DNA of 64,000 bases from Candidatus Hydrogenedentota bacterium (GTDB lineage: Bacteria > Hydrogenedentota > Hydrogenedentia > Hydrogenedentales > JAEUWI01), in the NCBI GenBank assembly GCA_016182605.1, contig JACPGE010000089.1, positions 35,340 to 99,339 on the forward strand, read 5' to 3'. The notes below the pieces were generated by a model, which saw nothing but the letters and a program-made list of their open reading frames with translations, made no database searches and was not told where the DNA came from. Below are positions 42,276 through 52,763 of the stretch, one piece after another (the stretch's first letter is position 1; every line of letters starts with the position of its first letter). Position numbers and translations under genes: made by a program.

Positions 42276-42761
42276 GACTTCCTCCTTTCCTGAGACCGGT
42301 ACCCGTTACCGATCGGGCCAATGGGTGCGAATTCGCCGTATCTCTCTCGGGAGAGCATGATCGATGCCAAGTATGCGAATGCCGGAACAGGCAATAAGGG
42401 CTGGAAAAATGCGAGAAACCGCCTTGCTTCTCTTGCTGGCGGATTAAGCAGATTGTTCAACGCCGCCACGAACAGGACGGATCTGTTCAATTTGACCGTA
42501 ATCTTGCTAGAATGTACCGTAAGGAATTTCTCTGAAGCGGGGTTGCTGCCGCACAGCCGCGGCGCAACACCGCGGCAAATTCCGTGGACCGATTGCATTT
42601 CCCAGATTGGAGCGCCGCCGCACCGCGGCCCGTTTCCTGTGCTGGAAGGATCAGGCGGGCCGTGCCCTTACCGCTTTTACTTCGAAGTGGCTGGCATCCG
42701 CGCGCCAACATGTTTCGCACCCTTTCGGCTATACGGAGAATCCGGATAGAGAGGCCCGCGC
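42276..42761. other. Long divergent intergenic region
   Basis: About 490 bases between the universal stress gene (minus) and a hybrid kinase (plus). No supported gene. It is richer in A and T around 42355-42530 and should hold both promoters. A weak candidate for the kinase is TTCAAT followed after 16 bases by TAGAAT near 42490-42517. Confidence 0.45.
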
Positions 42762-44879
42762 ATGCCAGAATCGACGCAGACTTCCCGCGCCGCAGCTTCG
42801 GGAGTATCCGTGCCCCTTCCGGATCGCATCCGGGAGATTCGAAGCACGTTGGTGGATCGGGCCTTTATCGCGCTGGCTTTCCTGGCGCCGTTGATTGTGC
42901 TTGCTTCGGTCTTGCGCATTGTCACCCATGGCTGGCATCCCATTTACCTGCTTCATTACCTCCTCATGGCGGCGATTTGCGCCATCGCCGTGGCGAGGAA
43001 ACGGCTGCCGTACCGCTTTCGCGTGACGGCGCATCTCTTCATGCTGTATGCCGCGGGCACGGGGGGGCTGATTGCTTTTGGGGTGGCCGCGAACGGCATG
43101 CTGATATTGGTCCTGTTCGCCGTGTTCAGCACCATCATTCTCGGCGCGCGCGCGGGGGCCGCGGCGATGGTGCTGAACATGATCACCATCCTCGCAATAG
43201 GCGCACTGGTCCATGCCGGTCTCGTGGAATTCCAATTCGACGCCGAGCTGTTTATCCGGGCTCCGTCCACCTGGTTTACCGCGAGCATGTCCATGCTCCT
43301 GTTGATGCCGATGGTCGTGTCGGCCTACGGGAAACTCCACACCTTTCTCCTGCATCATGCCGAAGCCGCGCAAGCCAGTGAAGAGGTCCTCTCCAGGCTT
43401 GTGGAGCACATCCCGGCCATGGTGCACGCATTGGACGAGAACCTGATCTTTACTTTGTGGAACCGGGAGTCCGAACGGGTCACGGGATATCCGGCATCGG
43501 AGATGACCGGCAATCCGGATGCGCTGAAATTGCTGTTTCCGGACGAAGGCTACCGGAGCCGTGTACTCGCGCGGCTGGCGGCGCGCGGCGGCGACTTTCG
43601 CGAACTCGAACTCGACATCACCTGCAAGAGTGGAGAAGTGCGCACCATTGCGTTTTCCAGCGCATCCCATGCCCATCCGATCGCGGGGTGGGCGCACTGG
43701 GATGTGGGCACGGACGTGACGGAGCGCCGCCGCCTGGAAAAGCAGTTTCAACAGTCGCAGAAGATGGAAGTTGTGGGTCAATTGGCCGGAGGTGTGGCCC
43801 ACGATTTCAACAACCTGCTGCAAGTCATTCATGGATATGTGGATTTCGCGCTGGAAGACCTCGAACCCGGATCCCCGCTCCGCGGCGATCTCGAAGAGGT
43901 CTCCGGCGCGGCGGAACGGGCAACCGTGCTGGTGCGGCAGTTGCTCGCCTTCAGCCGCAGGCAGGTTCTGGAATTGAGCGACGTAAACCTGTGCGACGTG
44001 GTCGAACATATGTTGCGCATGATTGCGCGGATCCTTGGAGAGCACATTGCCGTGGAGCAATCGATACCTGCGCCGGCCGTCAACGTGCGTGGTGACAAGG
44101 GCCAGTTGGAGCAAGTGCTGCTTAACCTTTGCATCAATGCCCGGGATGCCATGCCGGGCGGAGGCAGGCTCCGCATCTGCGTGGACAGCGTCACGCTGGA
44201 TGGACGCGCGCTGAACGCAATGGGCTTGCCGGAATCCGAGCGCTATGCCCGTTTGGAAGTGGCGGATACGGGCTGCGGCATGGACAGCAGCACCTTGTCG
44301 CGGATCTATGAGCCCTTCTTTTCGACGAAACCGCTGGATCGGGGCACGGGCCTGGGATTGGCCACGGTGTACGGCATTGTGAAGCAACATCAGGGCGCCA
44401 TCCTGGTGGAAAGCGCCCTGGGCAGGGGCGCCACGTTTCAGGTGTATTTCCCCATGTCGGGCGCGGAGTCCGCAGCCGCGGACAGCCAGGACGAGACCGC
44501 GTTGATTTCCGGAACGGGCACGGTGCTCCTCGTGGAGGATGACGCCAAGGTGCGCGCCCTCACCCGGGAATTTCTGGTGCGGGCCGGTTTTTCCGTAATC
44601 TGCGCGGAGGATGGCGAGGAAGCGCTTGCCTTGCTGCAAGCGCGCTCCGGTGAACTCCGGATGATCATTTCCGATGTGGTCATGCCGCGGCTGGGGGGCA
44701 TGGAGTTTTTTGAACGGGTGCGCCAGCTCAGGCCTGCTGTTCCGGTCCTCTTTACGAGCGGCTACGATCCCAAGTCCGTGCAGCCGGACTTCGAACTCCG
44801 CGATGGGGTCCGGCTGTTGCAGAAACCGTATACGCGCGCCGGTCTTTACCGGAAGATCCGCCTCCTGCTCGGGGAGTGA
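42762..44879 (+). CDS. Membrane hybrid histidine kinase (PAS-HisKA-HATPase-receiver)
   Basis: 705 residues, start ATG 42762 with AGAGG seven bases upstream. Five or six transmembrane helices (about 32-195) form the sensor. A PAS domain follows (about 215-325: LVEHIPAMVHALDENLIFTLWN). The H-box [20 protein letters not shown] has its His near 348, then the N-box (CINARDAMPGGG), DTGCGMDSS and [13 protein letters not shown]-terminal receiver (about 588-700) has LLVEDDAK, Asp in MIISDVVMPRLGG and Lys in LLQKPYT. The architecture repeats in the kinases at 1-2215 and 50418-52583. The output is probably through a separate regulator. Confidence 0.95.
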   Translation: MPESTQTSRAAASGVSVPLPDRIREIRSTLVDRAFIALAFLAPLIVLASVLRIVTHGWHPIYLLHYLLMAAICAIAVARKRLPYRFRVTAHLFMLYAAGTGGLIAFGVAANGMLILVLFAVFSTIILGARAGAAAMVLNMITILAIGALVHAGLVEFQFDAELFIRAPSTWFTASMSMLLLMPMVVSAYGKLHTFLLHHAEAAQASEEVLSRLVEHIPAMVHALDENLIFTLWNRESERVTGYPASEMTGNPDALKLLFPDEGYRSRVLARLAARGGDFRELELDITCKSGEVRTIAFSSASHAHPIAGWAHWDVGTDVTERRRLEKQFQQSQKMEVVGQLAGGVAHDFNNLLQVIHGYVDFALEDLEPGSPLRGDLEEVSGAAERATVLVRQLLAFSRRQVLELSDVNLCDVVEHMLRMIARILGEHIAVEQSIPAPAVNVRGDKGQLEQVLLNLCINARDAMPGGGRLRICVDSVTLDGRALNAMGLPESERYARLEVADTGCGMDSSTLSRIYEPFFSTKPLDRGTGLGLATVYGIVKQHQGAILVESALGRGATFQVYFPMSGAESAAADSQDETALISGTGTVLLVEDDAKVRALTREFLVRAGFSVICAEDGEEALALLQARSGELRMIISDVVMPRLGGMEFFERVRQLRPAVPVLFTSGYDPKSVQPDFELRDGVRLLQKPYTRAGLYRKIRLLLGE

Positions 44880-44894
44880 GTCCGCCCCGAAGTC

Positions 44895-45923
44895 TCACAG
44901 TTTGAAATCGATTTCGGGCAGTTCTTCTTCGCGGATGCGCTGGTACTTCAGCGAGGGGCGGCACCAATCGTGGCATAGATAATAGTAGGGCTCATTCTGA
45001 ACGGTGCGGCTGTGGATGGCCCCGGCGTCCAGTAGCGGCGCGAGAAGCGCCCGGGTTTCCGCCGTGGTGCAGCTCAGGTTCTGCGCGAGCATGTGCAGCG
45101 AAAACTCGCGGCGTTCCAGCAGGGCAAAGGCTTCGCGCTGTCTGGGCGAGAGCAGCGCGCCGTCATGAAGATCGTCGAACTCGGTGAGCACGCCGGTAGC
45201 CTCGGAAATGTACCGCACGAGCGCCTTGCGGTCTTCCGTGGAGATCCCGTTCCGGTAATCCGGGCACGCGGGCAACGGGCCGATGCTGAGCAACACATGA
45301 TCCGGGCAGAGCTGGCGTATGCAGCGAGCCAGTTTCTGGAGGCGTTCCGGGGTGAGGTTGACACGGCGGATGAGAAAGACCTGAAGCCAGAGGCGATGCC
45401 GAAAGGTTTCGCGAAAGACCAGCAGATTCCGCATGTGCGCATCGAAGCGCATCTCCGGGTGGGGCCGGTAGATCTTTTGAAAGGTCTCGTCATCGACGGC
45501 GTCGAAGGAGAGTTGCACCTGATCGATCCGGTTGACGCCATGAAGGATGTGGGGCGCGTGGAGCAGGGCGCCATTCGTGACGAGCGCGATGCGGCTGTGC
45601 ACATGGGCCTCGAACCAGGCGGCAATATTCGTCAGGCCCTGATGAAGCGTCGGTTCACCCTGCCCGGTAAGCACCACAAAATCGAGTTGCTGTTTGAAAT
45701 GGAGTTTGCGCTTGACCTCTTCCTTGATTTGATCGATCGCCGCAAATTCCCGCGGGGTCATGGATTTGTTGCGCGTCGGGCCCAGAGGACAGTAGACACA
45801 ATCATAGGGGCAGTGATTCTCGTCCACCACTTCCACTATGAGGCATTGCCCGAGCTGACGCGCGAAGAGGGGGCCTTTCACGTGCCGGAACCGGAAGCCC
45901 AGCGTCTTGTTCCTGTCGACCAT
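44895..45923 (-). CDS. Radical SAM protein with C-terminal winged-helix-like region
   Basis: 342 residues from ATG 45923, chosen for GGAGG nine bases upstream; longer in-frame extensions lack similarity. The cluster motif CPYDCVYC (38-45) is a classic C-x3-C-x2-C. Other core elements are VVLTGQGEPTLHQGLTNI (GGE-like SAM-binding region) and RIALVTNGALLH, VQLSFDAVDDETF. The last 90 residues (LSPRQREAFALLERREFSLHMLAQNL and on) look like a winged helix and may bind nucleic acid or a partner. It resembles the MoaA/YgiQ-like uncharacterised group with a wHTH tail. No substrate is predicted. Confidence 0.88.
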   Translation of the reverse strand: MVDRNKTLGFRFRHVKGPLFARQLGQCLIVEVVDENHCPYDCVYCPLGPTRNKSMTPREFAAIDQIKEEVKRKLHFKQQLDFVVLTGQGEPTLHQGLTNIAAWFEAHVHSRIALVTNGALLHAPHILHGVNRIDQVQLSFDAVDDETFQKIYRPHPEMRFDAHMRNLLVFRETFRHRLWLQVFLIRRVNLTPERLQKLARCIRQLCPDHVLLSIGPLPACPDYRNGISTEDRKALVRYISEATGVLTEFDDLHDGALLSPRQREAFALLERREFSLHMLAQNLSCTTAETRALLAPLLDAGAIHSRTVQNEPYYYLCHDWCRPSLKYQRIREEELPEIDFKL

Positions 45924-46205
45924 GAAGGCACGCCTCCCCAGTCTGTACACGCCGTCCCCAGAGCACCGATACAACAGATGGGAGCATAAAGTGCGCCAAG
46001 GGGGAGCGCGGGCAAACCAACAATAAAGATCGCAAACATGCAATAGAGGGCACATGCCGGTTGAATGAAGACACTGGCCATTGAGCATCTGTGTTCAGAC
46101 GCCCCTGCTCCCTGGATCGGTGTCCGGCTGTAAAACATGCAACGATGCCGGTCGAGCCTGTACGATATGGGCGTTTCCCCCAGCATCTGCACGAAAGGAA
46201 AAGCC

Positions 46206-47435
46206 TTGAGCACCCTATCCATTACGATGAAAAGCGCGGACCGGGATCTATTGATTGAGCATGCCTCTATCTCTGGCGAATTGAAGAGACTCTTGCGCTT
46301 TGGGATCGTGCAAGGAAAAGATCTGCTCTATGAGTTGGACGAGGAGGCGATCGACGAGATTTGTGACGCGTTAACCATGGCGCTTTCGTCGGTGGCGGAC
46401 AAGAAAGTGCGGCGGCGCCTGGAGGCGATTCTCGACCATCTGGAATCCTGTCTGGTGGAGGAAGAAGAAGAAGAGGGGCAGGACGAAGTGGCCGCGCTGC
46501 TGGAGGAGATTCGGAAGCTGCCGGAGGATGCGCCCGAATCGGAGGGGCGTGCGCTGCTCGTGCAATTGCAGGAGGCGCTGAAGAAAGAGGCGCTGGCGAT
46601 AGAAGCGCAATTGCTGTTGCTGGTGAGCGCCTGCAGCGAATTGAACCGGGAACAGTGCCTGGGCTTGAGCCAGGAACACCTGAGTCACTTGGCTGCCCAT
46701 GTTTTCGGAGACGCGGATTCGCCGGTGCAGTTCACCACCGATTTGCCCGAAGCGTTGCTTGCAGACCACCGGCTGATCCACGGCACGGTGGCGGTGTTGC
46801 GCCTGATGCGGCAAAAGGGAAAGGTGCGCATGCGCAATGAATCGGGCGAGTTTCCCGAGCGGTTCCTCCGGGAGGCCTGGGCCCATGGCGCGGGGGTTTA
46901 TGTGGATGGGGCGGGCGCGGGCAAGCCCGACAAGCAGGCCCTGAACTTTCTGCTCAACTTCTGCTACCAACTGGAGTTCATCGGTCTCATCGATGCGGAA
47001 GAGGACAGCTATGAGTTGTCAGAGCGGGGAGGCTGGTTCCTGGATCAGGCCTCCAGCAGCGAACGCTTTATGGAACTCTTCGACGGTTTTTTTGCCAACC
47101 CCGACATCAACCAGATTGAGCAGTTCAGCGAGATTCCCTTCCTGGTGGAAACCTTTGGGTATTCCCTCTATGCCATTCATAAATTTGGCGATACTCCCTG
47201 GACCGTGCAGGACCACTGGCACGAATTGTTTCTGCCGAGTTTGTTCGGTTTGATTCCGGAAGAGAACATCAACGCCTATTTCGTAACGGTGGTGGGGCTG
47301 CTTTTGTTGATGCCCCTTGAGGAACTCGGGCTGGTGGTCTCTGAAGCGGGTGAGAATGCCGAAGGCAAGAGCGAGTTGTTTATCCGCAAGACGCCGCTCT
47401 TCGATGCATTTATCACGTTCCAGTGGCCGTCCTGA
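46206..47435 (+). CDS. Uncharacterised acidic protein
   Basis: 409 residues from a TTG at 46206 with AAGGA six bases upstream; ATG 46227 is in frame. No family is recognised. It is acidic, mostly helical, with a Glu run near residue 82 (VEEEEEEG), and lacks signal peptide or membrane helix, so it should be cytoplasmic. A middle part (LNFLLNFCYQLEFIGLI, YELSERGGWFLDQ) resembles winged-helix-like helices, but this is weak. It overlaps the end of the convergent DUF885 gene by 23 bases. Sound codon use and length support a real gene. Confidence 0.75.
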   Translation: MSTLSITMKSADRDLLIEHASISGELKRLLRFGIVQGKDLLYELDEEAIDEICDALTMALSSVADKKVRRRLEAILDHLESCLVEEEEEEGQDEVAALLEEIRKLPEDAPESEGRALLVQLQEALKKEALAIEAQLLLLVSACSELNREQCLGLSQEHLSHLAAHVFGDADSPVQFTTDLPEALLADHRLIHGTVAVLRLMRQKGKVRMRNESGEFPERFLREAWAHGAGVYVDGAGAGKPDKQALNFLLNFCYQLEFIGLIDAEEDSYELSERGGWFLDQASSSERFMELFDGFFANPDINQIEQFSEIPFLVETFGYSLYAIHKFGDTPWTVQDHWHELFLPSLFGLIPEENINAYFVTVVGLLLLMPLEELGLVVSEAGENAEGKSELFIRKTPLFDAFITFQWPS

Positions 47436-49200
47436 GTCTGGACTGTTCCTCGCCGATCCAGGCATCCACCCGCTGTTCCAAAAGGCGCAGTGGCAGCGGG
47501 CCGGCGAGCAGGCATACGTCGTGGAAGGCGCGGATGTCAAAATGGTCCCCGAGGGCCGCTGTGGCGCGCGCGCGCAACTCCTTGAACTTGAGTTCGCCGA
47601 TTTTGTAGGCGAGCGCCTGTCCGGGCCAGACGATGTAGCGATCGATCTCCACGGTGATGTCGTGCTCGGACTTGCCGGAGTTTTCCACGAAGTAGTCGAT
47701 GGCCTGCTGGCGGGACCAGCCGAGGGAATGCATGCCGGTATCGACGACGAGGCGGATTGCGCGCCAGATCTCATAGGTGAGCTGGCCGAATTTTGAGTAG
47801 GGGTCCTGATAGAAGCCCATCTCGCTTCCCAGGCTTTCGGCATAGAGCCCCCATCCTTCAATGTAGGCCGTGTAGCCGATCCACTTGCGGAACTCGGGCA
47901 GGTCTTCCATCTCTTTTTGCAGGGCGATCTGCAGGTGGTGTCCGGGCACGGCCTCGTGCAGGGTGAGCGCCTCCATCTCCCACTTGGGCCGGGTCTTGAG
48001 GTCGTAGGTGTTGGCAAAGAAATAGCCCGGGCGCCCGGCCTCTTTGGAGCCCCCCATGTAATACGCGGTGGTTTGGGATTTTTCCGCGTAGGCGGGCACC
48101 GGCTTAATGCCATAGGGGAGGCGCGGCAGAATGCCGAAAAGGCGGACAAGCTCCGGGTCGACCCGCTTGGCGATGTCGCGGTAGGCCGCAAGAAGGGCCT
48201 CGGGGGTGTCGAAGTAGAATTGGGGATCGGTGCGCAGGAAATGGGTGAAGGCGGCGAAGCCGCCCTGAAAGCCGGACTCCGCAATGACCCGATCCATTTC
48301 CGCGCGAATGCGCTTTACTTCTGCAAGGCCCAGATCGTGGATGGCCTGCGGAGACATGTCCGTGGTGGTGCGCTTGCGGATATTGAAGGCATACCAGGCT
48401 TCGCCACCGGGCAACTCGGTGAGCGCAATGGAATCGCGCGCACCGGGGATGTACTCATTCACGACAAAGGCATGCAACTCTTCGAAGGCGGGTTTGCACT
48501 GGGTGACATACGCCTCGACGGCGAGATCGACCAGGGCTTCGCGGGTTGCTGCGCCAAAGGATTCGGGCAGGGTCTTGAACGGGGCGAGGAGGGGACTCTC
48601 CAGAGGCTCCACCGGGATCTGGTTGAGGATTTGCTGGGGGACATCGCGCAGGGTGATCCTCGGCGGGGTGATGTCTTTCGCCAGCCCCTCGCGGAGCAGG
48701 GCAATGTCCTGGCGGATGCGCGTTCCCGCGCCGTCGAGGCGGGCGACAATGTTTTCATAGTCCTTCGCGGAAAAGGTCTTTGCGCGTTCGATTGTTTCCG
48801 CGACAGACTGTTGCACCCCGTCGAGCTGGTTGATGCGCAGGTAGTCGCTGGGAAAACTTTGGCCCTCAACATCGTCCTGTATTTCGGAGAGAAAGAGGTC
48901 GTAGCTCAGTTGCTCCGAAGCGCTCAGGCCGTCGCGGGGGATGGAGGTTACGCGCGCAAGCACATCGCGTGTGTGTTGCTTGCGGGCCGCAATGGCTTCC
49001 GGTGCGTTGTCGGTCCAGCGGCCGTCCTGCCCGGGATAGCCGGTGATCGAGGCATATTCCGGATACTGCATCATGGTGTAGTCCCATTCCTGCTGGAGGA
49101 AATTCCGAAACGCCTGGGAAGCGTCTTCACCCTGGACGGGAAGGCAGAGGAGTGCGAGGAGGGTGAGGGCGGCGGCACGGAGTGAGCGGCAGGTTTTCAT
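47413..49200 (-). CDS. Secreted DUF885 family (putative metallopeptidase)
   Basis: 595 residues from ATG 49200, which gives a signal peptide (MKTCRSLRAAALTLLALLC, cut near VQGE). The DUF885 zinc motif HEAVPGHHLQIALQKE is present near 425-440, with downstream GWGLYAESLGSEMGFY providing a further Glu. Other family marks are MMQYPEYASITGYPGQDGRW and ENSGKSEHDITVEIDRYIVWPGQALAYKIG. DUF885 proteins are related to M32/M3-type peptidases and are assumed to be periplasmic peptidases. The exact substrate is unknown. Confidence 0.92.
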   Translation of the reverse strand: MKTCRSLRAAALTLLALLCLPVQGEDASQAFRNFLQQEWDYTMMQYPEYASITGYPGQDGRWTDNAPEAIAARKQHTRDVLARVTSIPRDGLSASEQLSYDLFLSEIQDDVEGQSFPSDYLRINQLDGVQQSVAETIERAKTFSAKDYENIVARLDGAGTRIRQDIALLREGLAKDITPPRITLRDVPQQILNQIPVEPLESPLLAPFKTLPESFGAATREALVDLAVEAYVTQCKPAFEELHAFVVNEYIPGARDSIALTELPGGEAWYAFNIRKRTTTDMSPQAIHDLGLAEVKRIRAEMDRVIAESGFQGGFAAFTHFLRTDPQFYFDTPEALLAAYRDIAKRVDPELVRLFGILPRLPYGIKPVPAYAEKSQTTAYYMGGSKEAGRPGYFFANTYDLKTRPKWEMEALTLHEAVPGHHLQIALQKEMEDLPEFRKWIGYTAYIEGWGLYAESLGSEMGFYQDPYSKFGQLTYEIWRAIRLVVDTGMHSLGWSRQQAIDYFVENSGKSEHDITVEIDRYIVWPGQALAYKIGELKFKELRARATAALGDHFDIRAFHDVCLLAGPLPLRLLEQRVDAWIGEEQSRLRTATGT

Positions 49201-49325
49201 GATGGCATCCTGTGGTGTGGGAGTTCCAAAGCATAGGGATACCCTGTCCCGGGGCTGTGAGTCAAGGGGGAGGGTGCGGTATGCTGTGAAAGCATGGCCT
49301 GTGCACCGGAACAAGGAAAACGGCA

Positions 49326-50411
49326 ATGACGCGTATGCTAGTCCTGACAATGGCGGGCACGCTGCTGGCCCTGGTGGCGGGCGCGGCGGCGAAGAAGCCC
49401 CCCTTCTATGAAGACAAGAACAACATCATGTCGGTCTATGATGATGACGGAACGTTGCATCCTGTGCGATCGACGGCGCTGTGGGAGGCGAAGCGTATCC
49501 ATATCCGGGAGAACATGCAGCAAGTGATGGGGAAGCTTCCGTTGCGCAGCCTGAAGCCGGAGCTGGAGGTGCGGATCGAGGGTGTCAAGCCCTTCCCGAA
49601 CTACATGCAGCAGCGCATTTCGATCCGCGCCGAGAAAGAGGAGTGGCTTCCCGCGTACCTGCTCATCCCGCGGAAGATCCGGGGCAAGACGGCGGCGGTC
49701 TTGTGCCTGCACCAGACCGTAACCCCGGGGAAAGCGATTACCGTGCTGGAGGGGAAGAGTCCGAATGACCAATACGCCCATGAACTGGCGGAGCGGGGCT
49801 ACGTGACGCTGGCGCCGGATTATCCCGGCTTTGGGGATTATACGAAATGCGATCCCTATGCGCTGCATTATGTGAGCACGACGATGAAGGGGATCTGGAA
49901 TCACATGCGCTGCATCGATGTGCTGCAATCGCTTCCCGAGGTGGATGGGGAGCGGATAGGGAGCATCGGTCATTCGCTGGGCGGCCACAACACGTTGTTT
50001 CTGGGGGTCTTCGACGAGCGCGTGAAGGCCATGGTGACCTCGTGTGGATTCAATCGTTTTCAGGATTACTATGGCGGGGACCTGAGCGGCTGGAGCCACA
50101 AGGGATATATGCCGTTGATCGAAAAGAACTATGAGAAGAATCCGGTGAAGATGCCGTTTGATTTTACCGAGGTCCTGGGGGCCCTGGCGCCGCGCGCGGT
50201 GTTTGTGAACGCGCCGGTAAAGGACGCGAACTTCGCGGTGGAAGGCGTGGTGGCCTGTGTGGAGGCTGCGGCGCCCGTCTTCGATCTCTATGGAGTGCCG
50301 GACAACTTGCAGGTGGCGTATCCGGACTGCGCGCACGATTTTCCGCCTGACGTGCGCGAACTCGCCTATGCCTTCCTGGACACCCGCCTGAAGCCCGTCA
50401 AAGCCCCGTGA
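49326..50411 (+). CDS. Secreted alpha/beta hydrolase (dienelactone hydrolase/acetyl xylan esterase-like)
   Basis: 361 residues with a signal peptide (ends AGAAA). Hydrolase motifs: AAVLCLHQT as the oxyanion strand, DYPGFGDYTKCDPY, nucleophile elbow IGSIGHSLGGHNTLFL near 220, a candidate acid near PVFDLYGVPDN, and the His in YPDCAHDFPPDV near 338. The family contains esterases of plant polysaccharides and uncharacterised hydrolases. Divergent from the DUF885 gene with 125 bases between. Confidence 0.88.
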   Translation: MTRMLVLTMAGTLLALVAGAAAKKPPFYEDKNNIMSVYDDDGTLHPVRSTALWEAKRIHIRENMQQVMGKLPLRSLKPELEVRIEGVKPFPNYMQQRISIRAEKEEWLPAYLLIPRKIRGKTAAVLCLHQTVTPGKAITVLEGKSPNDQYAHELAERGYVTLAPDYPGFGDYTKCDPYALHYVSTTMKGIWNHMRCIDVLQSLPEVDGERIGSIGHSLGGHNTLFLGVFDERVKAMVTSCGFNRFQDYYGGDLSGWSHKGYMPLIEKNYEKNPVKMPFDFTEVLGALAPRAVFVNAPVKDANFAVEGVVACVEAAAPVFDLYGVPDNLQVAYPDCAHDFPPDVRELAYAFLDTRLKPVKAP

Positions 50412-50417
50412 GCGGCA

Positions 50418-52583
50418 TCAGGCGCGGCCCAGATTCAGCATGGCGGCGGTGGCGGCAAGGAAGTCGTTGCGGGTGAAGGGTTTTGAAACCCGGAACGCGT
50501 AGGGGTCGTTCTCAATCTCTTCGCCGAGACTTCCGAAATCGTAGCCGCTGCAGAACAGCACGGGCAGCCGTGGCTTGCGCTCCCGGATGGATTGATAGAC
50601 CGCTGCTCCGCTCTTCTTGGGCATGATGACGTCGAGTATGGCCAGGTCGAAGGAACCGGCGTGGCTCAAGAAGGCCAGTTCCGCCTCTTTTCCGTTGGTG
50701 GCCGTGGTCACCTTGCAGCCTTCCGATTCGAGGATGTGCAGCATCAGCTTGAGGATGTCGGATTCATCTTCGGCCACGAGGATGGTGGCGCCGCTCAGGT
50801 TGACCTTGGCGCCCGCTTCAAAGGTGAGGCGGGGGGCAATGGCAATTGTAACTTGCGGAAGAAAGACCTGGACGGTGGTGCCTTTTCCCAGCACCGTATC
50901 GAGGTGCACAAAGCCATGATGGCGTTCCACGACGGCATAGACGGTTGCCAGCCCGAGCCCGGTGCCCTGGCCGGCGGGCTTGGTGGTAAAGAAGGGTTCA
51001 AAGACATGTTCCAGGACCTCGGGAGGGATTCCAGGGCCATCGTCGCTCACCGCGATCTCGACAAAAGCGCCTTCGCGCGCCCAGGGGTGGGTCATGCAGT
51101 ACGCCGCGTCGAATTCGTGACTCGTGGTGGCAATGTGTATGCGGCCGCCCTCGCGCATGGCGTCGCGCGCATTCACGCAAAGATTGATGACGACCTGTTC
51201 GACCTGCTGCTGATCCGCCAGGATGGTCAATCCGTTGCCAGCGATGACGGTGCTCAGTTCAATGTGTTCGCCGATGGTGCGGCGGATCAGGGTGAGCAGG
51301 TGGGTGAGCAGGGTGTTCACGTTGAGCGGCATGGCCTGTAGCTGCTGGCGCCGGCTGAACGTGAGCAATTGCCGGACCAGCGCCGTGGCGCTGTTCGCGG
51401 CGCGATCGACTTCTTGCAGGTTGCCGCGCAGCACCGGATCCAGGCTGGGCTCGTCCAGGGTAATCTCCAGATAACCGCGAATGACCTGAAGAAGATTGTT
51501 GAAGTCGTGGGCAACGCCGCCGGCGAGCTGGCCCACGGCCTGCATCTTCTGCGACTGCCGCAGGCGCTCTTCCAGTTCCAGGCGCTGGGTGATGTCGCGC
51601 ACCACGATGACCGCGTGCTTCTCTTCACGCACCGCATAGATCTCGGCCGAGATGGACAGCATGCGCCGGCCCAGGCTGTCGCATCGCGCCTGCGCCTCGT
51701 AGCTGTGGACACTTCCATGTTCTTTCAGGGCGTGGAAGAAGCGGGCGGCTTCCTCTGCGGGCTCCCATTCCCAGAGGGCCGGAAAGACCGCTTCCAGCAC
51801 GGCGCTCCGGTCTCCTCCGAATTGTTTCAGGGCCGCGTCATTGACCTCGCGGATGCGCAGGCCGTCCATGGCGATCACGAAGATGGAATCGGGGCTGGAA
51901 TGGAGCGCCGACGAGAGTTTTTCTTCGGAGAGTTTGAGGGCTTCCTCCGCCTTGAGGCGCTCGGCAATCTCCCGCTCCAATTGAAGATTCGACTCCTCCA
52001 GCATCCGGGAGCGGCGGGTCAGTTCCGCCACGGAATTCGCGAGGGTGCGATGAATGCTGCCGAGGATGATGGCGATGACGGCGCCGTAGAAGACGATTCC
52101 GAGCGCCTGTTGAAACCAGGAATTGAAACTGAGATGCTGCTGCTGCATGTCCGCGGGATAGCTGAGCCAGCCCTCGGTGGCCGCCCAACCGGCGAGAAGC
52201 ATGGTGGCCGCTCCGGCCGCGGTCATGGCGAATGCCATACGCATTCCCAGGAGCCCCGCGGCCATGGCGGAAAGGCTCAGGAAGGCCGCCGGACCGAAGC
52301 CATAGAGTCCCTGGGTGTAGATTTGGTTCAGGGCGGAGAGAAAGACGACTCCCAGGAGAAACGCGGCCCGCGCGCGGTAGGGGACGCGCTTTCCCAAGAG
52401 GAGAATGATCCACGCGCTGACCATGATCGCCAGATCGACGGGCAAACGCTGGACCGAAAACGGATCGGCGGCACGCGCCGTGGTCAGCAAAAAGATGGGC
52501 AGGCCAACGATCGCGCCAGTGTAAAGGGTATAGTTGACCAGGCGTTCTCGAACGCGTTGGACGTCGTACTGCGGTTCATTCAT
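50418..52583 (-). CDS. Membrane hybrid histidine kinase (PAS-HisKA-HATPase-receiver)
   Basis: 721 residues. Five or six membrane helices (about 20-185) precede a coiled coil and a PAS domain (about 225-345: [24 protein letters not shown]). H-box [23 protein letters not shown] has its His near 365; N-box [23 protein letters not shown] and [11 protein letters not shown] follow. The receiver (about 600-720) has LVAEDESD, Asp in [13 protein letters not shown] and Lys in VSKPFTR. From the H-box on it closely matches the kinase at 42762, so the two are probably paralogues with different sensors. It is convergent with the hydrolase gene, six bases apart. Confidence 0.95.
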   Translation of the reverse strand: MNEPQYDVQRVRERLVNYTLYTGAIVGLPIFLLTTARAADPFSVQRLPVDLAIMVSAWIILLLGKRVPYRARAAFLLGVVFLSALNQIYTQGLYGFGPAAFLSLSAMAAGLLGMRMAFAMTAAGAATMLLAGWAATEGWLSYPADMQQQHLSFNSWFQQALGIVFYGAVIAIILGSIHRTLANSVAELTRRSRMLEESNLQLEREIAERLKAEEALKLSEEKLSSALHSSPDSIFVIAMDGLRIREVNDAALKQFGGDRSAVLEAVFPALWEWEPAEEAARFFHALKEHGSVHSYEAQARCDSLGRRMLSISAEIYAVREEKHAVIVVRDITQRLELEERLRQSQKMQAVGQLAGGVAHDFNNLLQVIRGYLEITLDEPSLDPVLRGNLQEVDRAANSATALVRQLLTFSRRQQLQAMPLNVNTLLTHLLTLIRRTIGEHIELSTVIAGNGLTILADQQQVEQVVINLCVNARDAMREGGRIHIATTSHEFDAAYCMTHPWAREGAFVEIAVSDDGPGIPPEVLEHVFEPFFTTKPAGQGTGLGLATVYAVVERHHGFVHLDTVLGKGTTVQVFLPQVTIAIAPRLTFEAGAKVNLSGATILVAEDESDILKLMLHILESEGCKVTTATNGKEAELAFLSHAGSFDLAILDVIMPKKSGAAVYQSIRERKPRLPVLFCSGYDFGSLGEEIENDPYAFRVSKPFTRNDFLAATAAMLNLGRA

Positions 52584-52763
52584 GAATCGGTAGTGCCCCT
52601 GCTATGCCGCCCCCCAGGAAGGGCTGATTCGATGCCGCGCATCTGGACGCGGCTCCCCACATGCATTGGATGAACCCGGCCATCGCTCGATGGGTTTTCT
52701 TCATTCTCGCCTGTTGTGCCGTCCCGTGGCAGCGCCGTGCCGTTTCAAACCCCCGGGATCGGT

